Below, one piece after another: positions 16,297 through 24,349 of a DNA stretch of 64,000 nt (its first letter is position 1; every line of letters begins with the position of its first letter). Position numbers and translations under genes: made by a program. The DNA lies in contig NZ_JAJUOS010000002.1 of the NCBI RefSeq assembly GCF_021378075.1, forward strand, positions 310,001 to 374,000, in the 5' to 3' direction. The notes below the pieces were generated by a model that worked only from the letters and a program-made list of their open reading frames with translations, had not been told where the DNA came from and did no database searches. This DNA comes from Rhodobacter flavimaris (lineage in GTDB: Bacteria > Pseudomonadota > Alphaproteobacteria > Rhodobacterales > Rhodobacteraceae).

Positions 16297-17178
16297 ATGT
16301 TCGAAAGCTGCGCTGATCCATCCCAACTCGAGGGCCTGAGCTGGCTCATGTGCTACCTGACCTCGGGCAAGCACATGCTGTTCTATACCTCGTTCCTAGT
16401 CGTCATGGCCCTGATGGTCATCACGGCGCCGGTGGCGCTCATGTTCGGCTTTGGCGGGGCGCTGGCCGCGCGCAGCCATGTGACCCCGCTGCGCTGGCTG
16501 GGCAAGGGCTATACCGGGATGGTGCGCGGCGTGCCCGACATCATCTTCTTTCTTTTCGTGCCGGTGGCGATGGACCAGGGCCTCGAATACCTGCGCAACC
16601 TTTATAAATGCCCGCCCTCGGACGCGCCGATCTGGGCCAATAACGAATTCAACGTCTGCGCTGCGGCCAAGCTGCCGCTCTCGACCAGCCCGCAAGTCTG
16701 GCACGAGGCCTATGGCTTCGCCCTTGCGGTCATCGCCTTCTCGATCGTGTTCGGCGCCTTTGCCGCCAACGTGCTCTACGGCGCAATGAACGCCGTGCCC
16801 CGCGCGCAGCTGGAAACCGCCGAAGCCTATGGCATGTCGCCCAAGCAGGTGCGCCGCCGCATCCTGATCCCGCAGATGTGGACCTATGCGCTGCCCGGCC
16901 TGTCGAACCTCTGGATGATCCTGATCAAGGCCACGCCGCTTTTGTTCCTGCTGGGGGTCGAGGACATCGTCTATTGGGCGCGTGAACTCGGCTCGACCAA
17001 ATCCGCGATCTACGACTACCCGCACCCCGATTGGCGCGTTTGGTATTTCCTTGTGCTGCTGTTCTACTACCTCGGCATGACCCGGATTTCCGAGATCTAC
17101 CTTGGCCGTCTGTCAGCGCGGCTCTCGCGCGGGCAGGCCACGATGGCCGGTGAAGCGATGCGAAAGGCGGGCGCATGA
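16297..17178 (+). CDS. Amino-acid-type ABC transporter permease 1
   Basis: A HisQ/GlnP-type inner-membrane permease of 293 residues with the binding-protein-dependent signature around EAYGMSPKQVRRRILIPQMW (about residues 174-193), which contacts the ATPase. It is longer than usual because of an extracytoplasmic insertion near residues 105-135 containing two Cys (KCPPSDAPIW ... NVCAAAK), which could form a disulfide. Its stop overlaps the next permease in an ATGA junction. Confidence 0.9.
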   Translation: MFESCADPSQLEGLSWLMCYLTSGKHMLFYTSFLVVMALMVITAPVALMFGFGGALAARSHVTPLRWLGKGYTGMVRGVPDIIFFLFVPVAMDQGLEYLRNLYKCPPSDAPIWANNEFNVCAAAKLPLSTSPQVWHEAYGFALAVIAFSIVFGAFAANVLYGAMNAVPRAQLETAEAYGMSPKQVRRRILIPQMWTYALPGLSNLWMILIKATPLLFLLGVEDIVYWARELGSTKSAIYDYPHPDWRVWYFLVLLFYYLGMTRISEIYLGRLSARLSRGQATMAGEAMRKAGA

Positions 17179-18002
17179 GCTGCTATGACATCATCGCCGA
17201 TTACGGCCTGCGTTCGCTCGGAATCGGTGAGCGGATCCTGCCGCGCTCGGATTTCACGCTGTGCCACCAGTTCACGCTGATCGGTTCGGGGCTGATCTGG
17301 AACCTCTATTTCGGCCTCCTCGCCCTGGCACTGGGCTTTTTCATGGCCACCAGCCTCGCACTGGCCAAGGCCGCGTCGAACCCGCTGCTGCGCAAACCGG
17401 CCGAGTGGTTCATCTTCGTCTTCCGTGGCTCGCCGCTCTTCATCCAGTTCTTCCTAGCCTATGAGGCCCTGGTGCTGCTGCCCAAGGCCGGGATCGAGGT
17501 GTTCGGCATCACGATCCAGACCGCCTGGACGACTAAGGCCTGGGCCGGGGCGCTGTTCGTGCTGTTCCTCAACACCTCCGCCTATGCCGCCGAGATCTTC
17601 TACGGCGCGCTGCGCTCAGTCCCCAAGGGCGATCTGGAGGCCGCCGACGCCTATGGCTTCACCGGCTGGAAGAAGTTCCGCAAGGTCGTCTGGCCGACCA
17701 TGCTGCGGCTTGCCTGGCCCGCCTATACGAACGAGGCGATCTTTCTCTTCCACGCCACAACGCTGGTCTATTTCTCGGGTTTCCCGGCCTTCCAGCAACG
17801 CGGCGACGCGCTCTATTACGCGAAGTTCTTCGCCGATAAGACTTTCAACCCATTCATCCCCTACCCGATCGCGGCCTTCTACTTTGTCTGTCTGACGCTG
17901 GTCCTGATCACGATTTTCGGGGTGATCAACCGCCGCCTGAACCGGCACCTCCCGGGCGCAAGCCGCCCCAAGCTGAAGGTCAGGCCGCAACTTATCAGGT
18001 GA
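17175..18002 (+). CDS. Amino-acid-type ABC transporter permease 2
   Basis: The second permease (HisM type, 275 residues) pairs with the preceding one to form the membrane channel. About five to six membrane helices and the EAA-like loop DLEAADAYGFTGWKKFRKVVWP (about residues 152-173) are visible. The ATG overlaps the upstream stop. The next gene starts four bases after its stop codon, binding the ligase into the same operon. Confidence 0.9.
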   Translation: MSCYDIIADYGLRSLGIGERILPRSDFTLCHQFTLIGSGLIWNLYFGLLALALGFFMATSLALAKAASNPLLRKPAEWFIFVFRGSPLFIQFFLAYEALVLLPKAGIEVFGITIQTAWTTKAWAGALFVLFLNTSAYAAEIFYGALRSVPKGDLEAADAYGFTGWKKFRKVVWPTMLRLAWPAYTNEAIFLFHATTLVYFSGFPAFQQRGDALYYAKFFADKTFNPFIPYPIAAFYFVCLTLVLITIFGVINRRLNRHLPGASRPKLKVRPQLIR

Positions 18003-18006
18003 AGAT

Positions 18007-19338
18007 ATGGACTGGCTGAAAGAGCACCCCGAAGTGCGCACCATTCGCGTGGCTGCGGCGGATCTGAACGGGGTGGCACGGGGCAAGCGCATCCCCTCGC
18101 GGTTTACCAACAAGGTATTCACCGACGGCACGCGCTTCCCCTTCTCGGTGATGAACCTCGACATCTGGGGCGAGGACATCGAGGAAAGCCCGCTTGTCTT
18201 CGAGACCGGCGATTGCGACGGCCTTCTGATGCCGACCGAGCGAGGCTTCATGCCGATGCCCTGGCTTGAGGCGCCGACCGCGCTTTTGCCGATCTGGATG
18301 TTCCACATGGACGGCCGCCCCTATGACGGCGATCCGCGGCAGGTTCTGGCGCGCGTGGTGGACCGCTACAAGGCGCTTGGCCTGACCCCCGTGGTCGCGA
18401 CCGAGCTGGAATTCTTCCTGATCGACGACTCGGGCAAGACGCTGCGCGTGCCGCCCTCGCCCCGCTCGGGCAAGCGCCGCACCGGGGGCGAGATCCTGTC
18501 CCTGCGCGCGCTAGACGCTTTCGACAGCTACTTCACCGCGCTCTACGAAGCCTGCGAGTTGATGGACATTCCCGCCGACACCGCGATTTCCGAGGCCGGG
18601 CCGGGCCAGTTCGAGATCAACATGATGCATTCGAACGATGCGCTGAAGGCGGCCGACGATGCGTGGCTTTTCAAGATGCTGGTCAAGGGGCTGGCGCGCA
18701 GCCATGGCTTTGCCGCCTCGTTCATGGCCAAGCCCTATGACCTGTGGTCGGGCAACGGGATGCACATGCATTTCTCGATCCTCGACAAGGCTGGCAAGAA
18801 CATCTTCAACGACGGCAGCGAAAAGGGCTCGGACGCGCTGCGCCATGCGGTGGCGGGTTGTCTGGCCGCCCTGCCCGGCTCGACCCTGATCTTCGCGCCG
18901 CATGAAAACAGCTATGACCGGCTGGTGCCCAATGCCCATGCGCCCACCGGCATCGGCTGGGCCTATGAGAACCGCACCGCGGCGCTGCGCATTCCCGCCT
19001 CGGGGCCTGCCGCGCGGCGAATCGAGCATCGCGTGGCCGGGGGCGACGTGAACCCCTACCTGATGATCGCAGCCGTTCTGGGCGCCGCGCTGGTCGGGAT
19101 CGAGGACAAGATGAAGCCAGACGATCCGATCGCAGGTAACGCCTATGAGCAGAACCTGCCGCAACTGCCCGCGACCTGGAACCTCGCCATCGAGACCTTC
19201 GCGAATTGCGATTACATCAAGCGCATCTTCCCCGAGGAGCTGGTCGCGAACTTCCTGATGACCAAGCGACAGGAGGTCCATTACATGGCCGAGCTGTCGG
19301 ACGAAGAGCAGACCGAGCTTTACCTCGACACGGTCTGA
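18007..19338 (+). CDS. Glutamine-synthetase-like gamma-glutamyl ligase 1 (PuuA type)
   Basis: This 443-residue cytoplasmic ligase of the GlnA/PuuA/GlnT superfamily probably joins glutamate to an amine using ATP. Metal and ATP motifs are clear: TELEFFLI, EAGPGQFEINM, GNGMHMHFSIL, NRTAALRIPASGPAARRIEHR and GGDVNPYL. It lacks the adenylylation region of true type I GlnA, and the N-terminal beta-grasp is short (VRTIRVAAADLNGVARGKRIP). Translation is coupled to an ABC importer, so gamma-glutamylation of an imported amine is the likely first catabolic step. A second paralogue lies at 24350. Confidence 0.88.
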   Translation: MDWLKEHPEVRTIRVAAADLNGVARGKRIPSRFTNKVFTDGTRFPFSVMNLDIWGEDIEESPLVFETGDCDGLLMPTERGFMPMPWLEAPTALLPIWMFHMDGRPYDGDPRQVLARVVDRYKALGLTPVVATELEFFLIDDSGKTLRVPPSPRSGKRRTGGEILSLRALDAFDSYFTALYEACELMDIPADTAISEAGPGQFEINMMHSNDALKAADDAWLFKMLVKGLARSHGFAASFMAKPYDLWSGNGMHMHFSILDKAGKNIFNDGSEKGSDALRHAVAGCLAALPGSTLIFAPHENSYDRLVPNAHAPTGIGWAYENRTAALRIPASGPAARRIEHRVAGGDVNPYLMIAAVLGAALVGIEDKMKPDDPIAGNAYEQNLPQLPATWNLAIETFANCDYIKRIFPEELVANFLMTKRQEVHYMAELSDEEQTELYLDTV

Positions 19339-19361
19339 CTGACGCGCAGGGTCTGGGCCGC

Positions 19362-20105
19362 TTACTCGACCGTATGCGGCACCACGACCAGACAGGCATC
19401 GCGGTCGCGCAGCAGCTCGGGGGTCACGCGCCAATGCGCCGCGACACGCTCGGGCGTGAGCGCGCCCTCGGGGGTGTCTTGGCAGATCAGCCGCCCCTCG
19501 CCCAGCACCAGAACGCGGTCGCAAAAGCGCGCGGCCAGCGTCAGGTCATGCAGTGCCGCGATCACAGCGGTACCGCTTTGCCGCGCATGGGCGCGCAACG
19601 CGGCAAGCGCGCCAAGTTGATGATGCAGGTCCCGCGCCGAGGTAGGTTCGTCCAGCGCCAGAAGCTGCGGGTTGCGAAACAGCCGCTGCACCAGAAGAAC
19701 GCGTTGCTGTTGCCCGCCCGACAGCGAGTTCATCCCGCGCGCGGCCAGATCGGCCAACCCGAAGCACGCAAGGATATCGCGCGCCTGCGCGATCATCGCG
19801 GGCGGGACGCTCCAGCCCAAGCCCTCGCGTCGCCCCAGCAAGACGCAATCGAGGACCGACAGATTGGCCCGCACGGTGAAGCTTTGCGGCAGGAAGCCAA
19901 CTGCGGAGCGATCAAGCACGCGGCCCTCGCGCCGCAAGATCGCGCGTTCGGCCGATAGCCCCGCGATGGCGCGCAATAACGTCGACTTGCCCGCACCGTT
20001 CGGCCCGACGATACCGGTCAGCGACCCTGCGGGCAGACGCAGCTCCATCGGTTGCAGAACCAGGCTGCGTCCACGCCGCAGCGCCGGAAGGGTGATTTCG
20101 AACAT
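19362..20105 (-). CDS. Iron/siderophore-type ABC transporter ATP-binding protein
   Basis: A FecE/FepC/BtuD-like ATPase of 247 residues with Walker A GPNGAGKST (about 34-42), signature NSLSGGQQQRVLLVQRL, Walker B LLALDEPTSARDLHH and switch His in AALHDLTLAAR. It is last of an operon of (DUF2946-like), binding protein, permease and ATPase on the minus strand. The ATG overlaps the permease stop (TGATG). The substrate could be a ferric siderophore, heme or cobalamin; the sequence does not decide. Confidence 0.9.
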   Translation of the reverse strand: MFEITLPALRRGRSLVLQPMELRLPAGSLTGIVGPNGAGKSTLLRAIAGLSAERAILRREGRVLDRSAVGFLPQSFTVRANLSVLDCVLLGRREGLGWSVPPAMIAQARDILACFGLADLAARGMNSLSGGQQQRVLLVQRLFRNPQLLALDEPTSARDLHHQLGALAALRAHARQSGTAVIAALHDLTLAARFCDRVLVLGEGRLICQDTPEGALTPERVAAHWRVTPELLRDRDACLVVVPHTVE

Positions 20106-21160
20106 CAGCTCCTCCTATGGGTCAGGATGACGGCGGCCAGCATCGGAATACCCGCCACGGCGGTCACGATCCCGACCGGGATCGCCGCGCCCGAGGACAG
20201 AAGCTTGGACACGACCGAGGCCGACACCAGGATCAGCGCCCCAGTCAGTGCCGCGAAGGGCAGCGCGAAGCGGTGATCCTCGCCCACCATGGCGCGGGCC
20301 ACATGCGGCGCGATCAGCCCGACAAAGCCGATCGTGCCGGTGAAGGACACCGCCGCCGTCAGCGCGGCGGTGATCAGGAAGACCCGGCGGCGCAGCGCGT
20401 CGGTATCAAGGCCAAGGCTCTCGGCATTGGCCTCGCCCATGCGCAGCGTGGTCAGTGCCCAGGTCTCACGCGCGATCAGCGGCAGGCAGAGGGCAACGAT
20501 CGCCCCCGCCCTCTTGATCGCCGTCCAGTTCGCCTTGAGCAGAGAGCCGAACAGCCAGAAGACGATCTGCTGCAAGACCTCGGGCGAGGCCATGAACTGC
20601 ACCAGCGATTGCAGCGACTGGAAGAAGAACAAAACCGCGATGCCCGCCAGCACCAGAACCTCGGGCTGGCTGCCCTTGAGGCGCGCCACCAGCCAGACAA
20701 GCGCGGTCGCGCTAAGTGTTGCCACGAAGGCGCAGGCGGGTGCCAGCAGCCAGCCGGGCACCGGCACAGCGAGCGCCGAGCCGAACATGATCGCAAGCGC
20801 CGCGCCAAACCCCGCCGCCGCCGAGAACCCCAGCGTGAAGGGCGAGGCGAGCGGGTTCGCGAGGATCGTCTGCATCATCAGCCCCGCCAGCCCAAGCGCG
20901 CCGCCTACGATCAGCGCCATCACCGTTTGCGGCAGGCGGATCTGGAACAGGATCGCCGCCGCCGCCCGGTCGGCGCCCTGCGGCCCGGCCAGAAAGGTCT
21001 GCCACAGCACCCCCGGCGACATCGCCGAGGGGCCGGTCATCAGATCGGCCAGCACCAGCCCGGCCAGCAGAAGCAGGGCGGCGCCAACCGCCGCCCCGCG
21101 CCGCGCAGACCGCGCCCGCCACGCCCGAACCGAAGTGTCGAGGCGGTCCTGCATGCTCAT
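20105..21160 (-). CDS. FecCD-family ABC transporter permease
   Basis: This 351-residue permease of the BtuC/FecD/FepD family has about ten membrane helices and the family motifs [43 protein letters not shown]-like segment GSQPEVLVLAG, and SFTGTIGFVGLIAPHVARAMVGEDHR near the C-terminus, which forms the ATPase-coupling region. The ATG at 21160 overlaps the stop of the binding-protein gene (ATGA); the longer upstream reading would run inside that gene in another frame. Confidence 0.92.
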   Translation of the reverse strand: MSMQDRLDTSVRAWRARSARRGAAVGAALLLLAGLVLADLMTGPSAMSPGVLWQTFLAGPQGADRAAAAILFQIRLPQTVMALIVGGALGLAGLMMQTILANPLASPFTLGFSAAAGFGAALAIMFGSALAVPVPGWLLAPACAFVATLSATALVWLVARLKGSQPEVLVLAGIAVLFFFQSLQSLVQFMASPEVLQQIVFWLFGSLLKANWTAIKRAGAIVALCLPLIARETWALTTLRMGEANAESLGLDTDALRRRVFLITAALTAAVSFTGTIGFVGLIAPHVARAMVGEDHRFALPFAALTGALILVSASVVSKLLSSGAAIPVGIVTAVAGIPMLAAVILTHRRS

Positions 21161-22251
21161 TTCAGCTGCGTCACGAACAGCCCGTCCGCAGCGACCGGCA
21201 TCCACTTGGCGTAGTAGTCGCTCAGCTCGGCCGCCGGATCGACATCGGCGAAGGCCTCGGGATAAAGCGCCTTGGCGATCGCGCGGGCATAGACAAAGTC
21301 CGACAGCGTGCGGTTGCCGCCGTGGTAGATCCCATAGACCTGCTTGTTGCGCACGGCGGGCAGATCGGCCCAACCAGCGCGTCCGGCGTAACCCGCCATC
21401 TTCGGCTGCGCGGCCTCATCCGAGGCGCCAAAGCCCAAGAGCACCGCCTCGGGCTTGTTGAGCCATTCCGACCCTGCCAACAGGATCACGTCGGGCTGCT
21501 CGGCGATGACATATTCGGGCGAGAGCGGCCCCCAGTTCTCGATCTGGCCCTTGGCGATATTGGCGCCGCCGACAAGGTCGATCACACCGGCCCACATGCC
21601 CTTGCCATAGCTGTTGCCCACTTCGCCGGGGCCCTTCTGCGCCAGCTCGACATAGATCTTCTTGTTCGACGGCCCCGCCTTGGCGATGCGCGCGGCGGTG
21701 TCCTCGGTCTTGGCCTGATACATCCGCGCCAGCGCCTCGGCGCGCTCGGGCTGGCCCATGACGGCGCCCAGAACGCGGGAGGACATCAGGTGCCGCTCCA
21801 GCGTCTGCGCGTTGTAATCAAGCGCGATGACCTTGATGCCCGCGTCCTCAAGCTGCTTCACGCCCGGCTCGCCCAGGGACGCCGTCTGCCAGCTTGCCAG
21901 AAGCGCCACATCGGGCTTTGAGGCAATCAGCGCCTCGGCCGAAAAGCTGTTGTCATCGGTGCTGCCGAAATCGGGCAGGGTTTCCAGCGCCGGGAAGGCG
22001 GCGGTGTAGCGCTGCCACTGGCCCGGGCGCCAATCGGCCCAGGGCGCGCGCGAGAGCGAGACGATCTTACCCGCCCCCTCGGCGCCGGTCACGGCCAGGT
22101 AATCCTCGTAATAGAAGCCAAGCGCCACACGCTCGGGGACGCTTTCGAGGGTCACGCTGCGCCCGTCGAGGTCGGTCACGGTGATTTCAGCCATGGCGGG
22201 GGCCGTGGACATGAGCAGCGCCGACAGCGCCGCGAATTTGACGAGTTTCAT
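21157..22251 (-). CDS. Iron/siderophore-type ABC transporter binding protein
   Basis: This periplasmic receptor (364 residues) of the FecB/BtuF helical-backbone family has a signal peptide cleaved near AMA-EITVTD (residue 22), then DGRSVTLESVPERVAL, the typical beginning of the TroA fold. Later ALIASKPDVALLA, GVKQLEDAGIKVIALD and EYVIAEQPDVILL match the two lobes. It heads the transporter trio. No TonB-dependent receptor gene adjoins it, although one often does in such loci. Confidence 0.9.
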   Translation of the reverse strand: MKLVKFAALSALLMSTAPAMAEITVTDLDGRSVTLESVPERVALGFYYEDYLAVTGAEGAGKIVSLSRAPWADWRPGQWQRYTAAFPALETLPDFGSTDDNSFSAEALIASKPDVALLASWQTASLGEPGVKQLEDAGIKVIALDYNAQTLERHLMSSRVLGAVMGQPERAEALARMYQAKTEDTAARIAKAGPSNKKIYVELAQKGPGEVGNSYGKGMWAGVIDLVGGANIAKGQIENWGPLSPEYVIAEQPDVILLAGSEWLNKPEAVLLGFGASDEAAQPKMAGYAGRAGWADLPAVRNKQVYGIYHGGNRTLSDFVYARAIAKALYPEAFADVDPAAELSDYYAKWMPVAADGLFVTQLK

Positions 22252-22366
22252 TTCGATTTCCTTGGTTTGATCGCGGCGCCGCAGGCGTGGCGGCACCGAT
22301 ATGCGCGATGAGCACGCTACAAGACGGCGGTCACGAGGACTCGCCCGACAGCGGCAGTTCAGCGGA

Positions 22367-22807
22367 TCAAACGAGAGGAGGCGCGCGCGGTTGCGCCGGG
22401 CGCCATTCGGCGGCGGCAACGGGCCGAGGCGTTGCAAGATCGGGAACGAAGGGCGCGAAACTCGCATGGCGATGCGTGGCAAGCGCCGCATCCTCCACGG
22501 CCGCCAGCGCCAGCGTCACCGCAAGGCATTTCGAAACCTCGTGGTTCTCTTCGGGAAGCGGCGCCTGATCGCTGACCGAGCCATCGGCCCGCATCCAGAT
22601 ATCGCGTGGTCCCTCGGGCGTGCACAGCACCAACCGGGTCGAGTCGGCATCCGCCACCCGCATCATCCCCTGCGGGACGATCCCCGAGAGGAACATCGAC
22701 ACCAGCAGGAGCATCGGCACCAAAGGCGCAAATACCGCGCGCACCGCGAAGCCGCGCAGCTTGCGGGGGCCGGTGGAGCGAGGGTGATGCGCCTTTACCT
22801 GTCGCAT
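22367..22807 (-). CDS. DUF2946-like membrane-anchored protein
   Basis: A protein of about 146 residues with one hydrophobic segment (VRAVFAPLVPMLLLVSMFLSGIVPQGMM) followed by RLVLCTPEGPRDIWMRADGS, a layout I associate with DUF2946 proteins, commonly found next to copper or iron-siderophore uptake genes. Function is unknown. The start at 22807 (MRQVKAHHP) has GGAAGG four bases upstream; an ATG at 22825 (MWLEGY) is the alternative. It is 115 bases upstream of the binding-protein gene on the same strand, so it may be the first gene of that operon. Confidence 0.65.
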   Translation of the reverse strand: MRQVKAHHPRSTGPRKLRGFAVRAVFAPLVPMLLLVSMFLSGIVPQGMMRVADADSTRLVLCTPEGPRDIWMRADGSVSDQAPLPEENHEVSKCLAVTLALAAVEDAALATHRHASFAPFVPDLATPRPVAAAEWRPAQPRAPPLV

Positions 22808-22923
22808 ATAACCTTCCAGCCACATAGGGTTACGCAGGAAGGCGCCCCGCCTCAAGCCTCTTGGCCGCCCTGCGGCGGTCCGACGCGCCCCCGCCAACGG
22901 CCCCTATCCGCCCGGTCGAAAAT

Positions 22924-22935
22924 ATTTGATCAAAT
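22924..22935. promoter_or_regulatory. ATTTGATCAAAT palindrome
   Basis: A perfect 12-bp palindrome in the 199-base divergent region, 17 bases upstream of a candidate promoter for the amidotransferase-PaiB-ligase-oxidoreductase genes. It shares TTGATCAA with the site at 14635 before the first half of the cluster, suggesting a common regulator. Confidence 0.45.
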
Positions 22936-22951
22936 CATTCAGCAAGCCCCC

Positions 22952-22980
22952 TTGCCGCATGGGATCGTCCCGGCTAGGCT
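22952..22980 (+). promoter_or_regulatory. Candidate promoter of the amidotransferase operon
   Basis: TTGCCG (22952-22957), a 17-base spacer and TAGGCT (22975-22980), with the start codon at 23007. Confidence 0.4.
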
Positions 22981-23006
22981 TTGCCCATCCAAGCAATGAG
23001 ACGACA

Positions 23007-23687
23007 ATGCTGATCGGCGTCCTGCAAACCGGCCAATCCCCCGATATTCTTCGGGACGAGTCGGGCGATTACCCCGACATGTTCGCGCGCCTTCTGGCGG
23101 ATCGCGACCTGACCTTCCGCACCTATCACGTCGAGAACATGGAGTTCCCGGCCGATATCCATGAGTGCGAGGGCTGGCTGATCACCGGCTCGCGCCACGG
23201 CGCCTATGAGGATCACCCCTTCATCGCGCCGCTCGAAGCCTTCATCCGCAAGGTCGTCGCGGCAAAGGTGCCGCTGGTTGGCATCTGCTTTGGCCACCAG
23301 ATCATCGCGCAGGCGATGGGCGGCAAGGTCGAGCGGTTCGACGGCGGTTGGGCGGTCGGCCCGCAGGATTACGACTTCGGCGGCGAGAAGATCACCCTTA
23401 ACGCCTGGCACCGCGACCAGGTAACCGAGCGCCCCGAGGCGGCCGAAGTCGCCGGCTGCAACGAGTTCTGCGAGAACGCCGCGCTGGTCTATGGCGACAC
23501 CGCCTTCACCGTGCAGGCCCACCCCGAGTTTCAGGACAGCTTCGTCGATGGCCTGATGCATACGCGCGGCAAGGGCCTCGTGCCAGATCCGCTGATGGAA
23601 GCCGCGCGCGCGCGCCTCAACCAGCCCAACCAATCCGCAACCATTGCTGACCGGATCGCGGATTTCTTCCACAAACCGCGGGGCTGA
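23007..23687 (+). CDS. Class I glutamine amidotransferase-like hydrolase (PuuD-like role proposed)
   Basis: The 226-residue class I amidotransferase domain carries nucleophile Cys94 in VGICFGHQII and the catalytic His172-Pro-Glu174 in AHPEFQ. It starts MLIGVLQTGQSPDI, followed by the conserved ITGSRHGAYED loop. In the neighbourhood of two gamma-glutamyl ligases and an amine oxidoreductase, a role as gamma-glutamyl hydrolase releasing the oxidised product (as PuuD does) is attractive. By sequence it looks closer to GMP-synthase-like stand-alone amidotransferases than to peptidase C26, so the substrate remains open. The stop is two bases before the PaiB-like gene. Confidence 0.82.
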   Translation: MLIGVLQTGQSPDILRDESGDYPDMFARLLADRDLTFRTYHVENMEFPADIHECEGWLITGSRHGAYEDHPFIAPLEAFIRKVVAAKVPLVGICFGHQIIAQAMGGKVERFDGGWAVGPQDYDFGGEKITLNAWHRDQVTERPEAAEVAGCNEFCENAALVYGDTAFTVQAHPEFQDSFVDGLMHTRGKGLVPDPLMEAARARLNQPNQSATIADRIADFFHKPRG

Positions 23688-23689
23688 TC

Positions 23690-24310
23690 ATGTATCGCCT
23701 GCCCGCCTTCGCCGAGTCCGACCCCGAGCAGCTGAGCGCGCTGATCGCGCAGGCCCCGCTGGGGCTGCTGATCACCTCGGGTCCGGCGGGCGTGATGGCG
23801 AACCCGATCCCCTTCCTGATCGAGGAGCGCGCGGGCGGCCACGTTTTGCGCGCGCATCTGGCGCGGGCCAACCCGCAACTGGCGGAACTGGCCGCCGCGC
23901 CGCAGGTGCTGGTCGTGTTTCAGGCGGGCAACAGCTACGTCACGCCCTCCTGGTATCCCACCAAGGCCGAGACCGGAAAGGTCGTGCCGACCTGGAACTA
24001 CGCCATGGTGCAGGTGCGCGGACAGGCGCTCCTTGATACCAGCACCGATTTCCTGCGCGACCAGTTGGACGCCCTGACCGACCAGCAAGAAGGCGTGCGG
24101 GCCGAGCCCTGGGCCGTTTCGGACGCGCCCGAAAGTTTTGTTGCCGCGCAGATGCGTGGGATTGTCGGGCTCGAGATCCTTGTCGAGACGATGGAGGGCA
24201 AGCTCAAACTGTCGCAAAACCGGCCCGCGCAAGACCGCGCCGGAGTGCGCGCGGGCATGATGGCCGAAGGCGACCCTCTCGCCCGTCTCATGCCCGATCC
24301 TGGTCCGTGA
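23690..24310 (+). CDS. PaiB-like FMN-binding protein
   Basis: This 206-residue protein of the PaiB / FMN-binding split-barrel family has MYRLPAFAESDPEQLSALIAQAPLGLLIT, ANPIPFLI, AHLARANPQ, VTPSWYPTK and VPTWNYAMVQVRG, and the GKLKLSQNRPAQDR motif near the C-terminus. PaiB was described as a negative regulator of sporulation and protease genes in Bacillus; in proteobacteria it may be an FMN/heme-linked enzyme. It sits between amidotransferase and ligase 2, closely spaced, and is probably co-transcribed. Confidence 0.88.
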   Translation: MYRLPAFAESDPEQLSALIAQAPLGLLITSGPAGVMANPIPFLIEERAGGHVLRAHLARANPQLAELAAAPQVLVVFQAGNSYVTPSWYPTKAETGKVVPTWNYAMVQVRGQALLDTSTDFLRDQLDALTDQQEGVRAEPWAVSDAPESFVAAQMRGIVGLEILVETMEGKLKLSQNRPAQDRAGVRAGMMAEGDPLARLMPDPGP

Positions 24311-24349
24311 AGTTCACCCTTCACGCAAACCATTGGAAAGTTATGAAAA

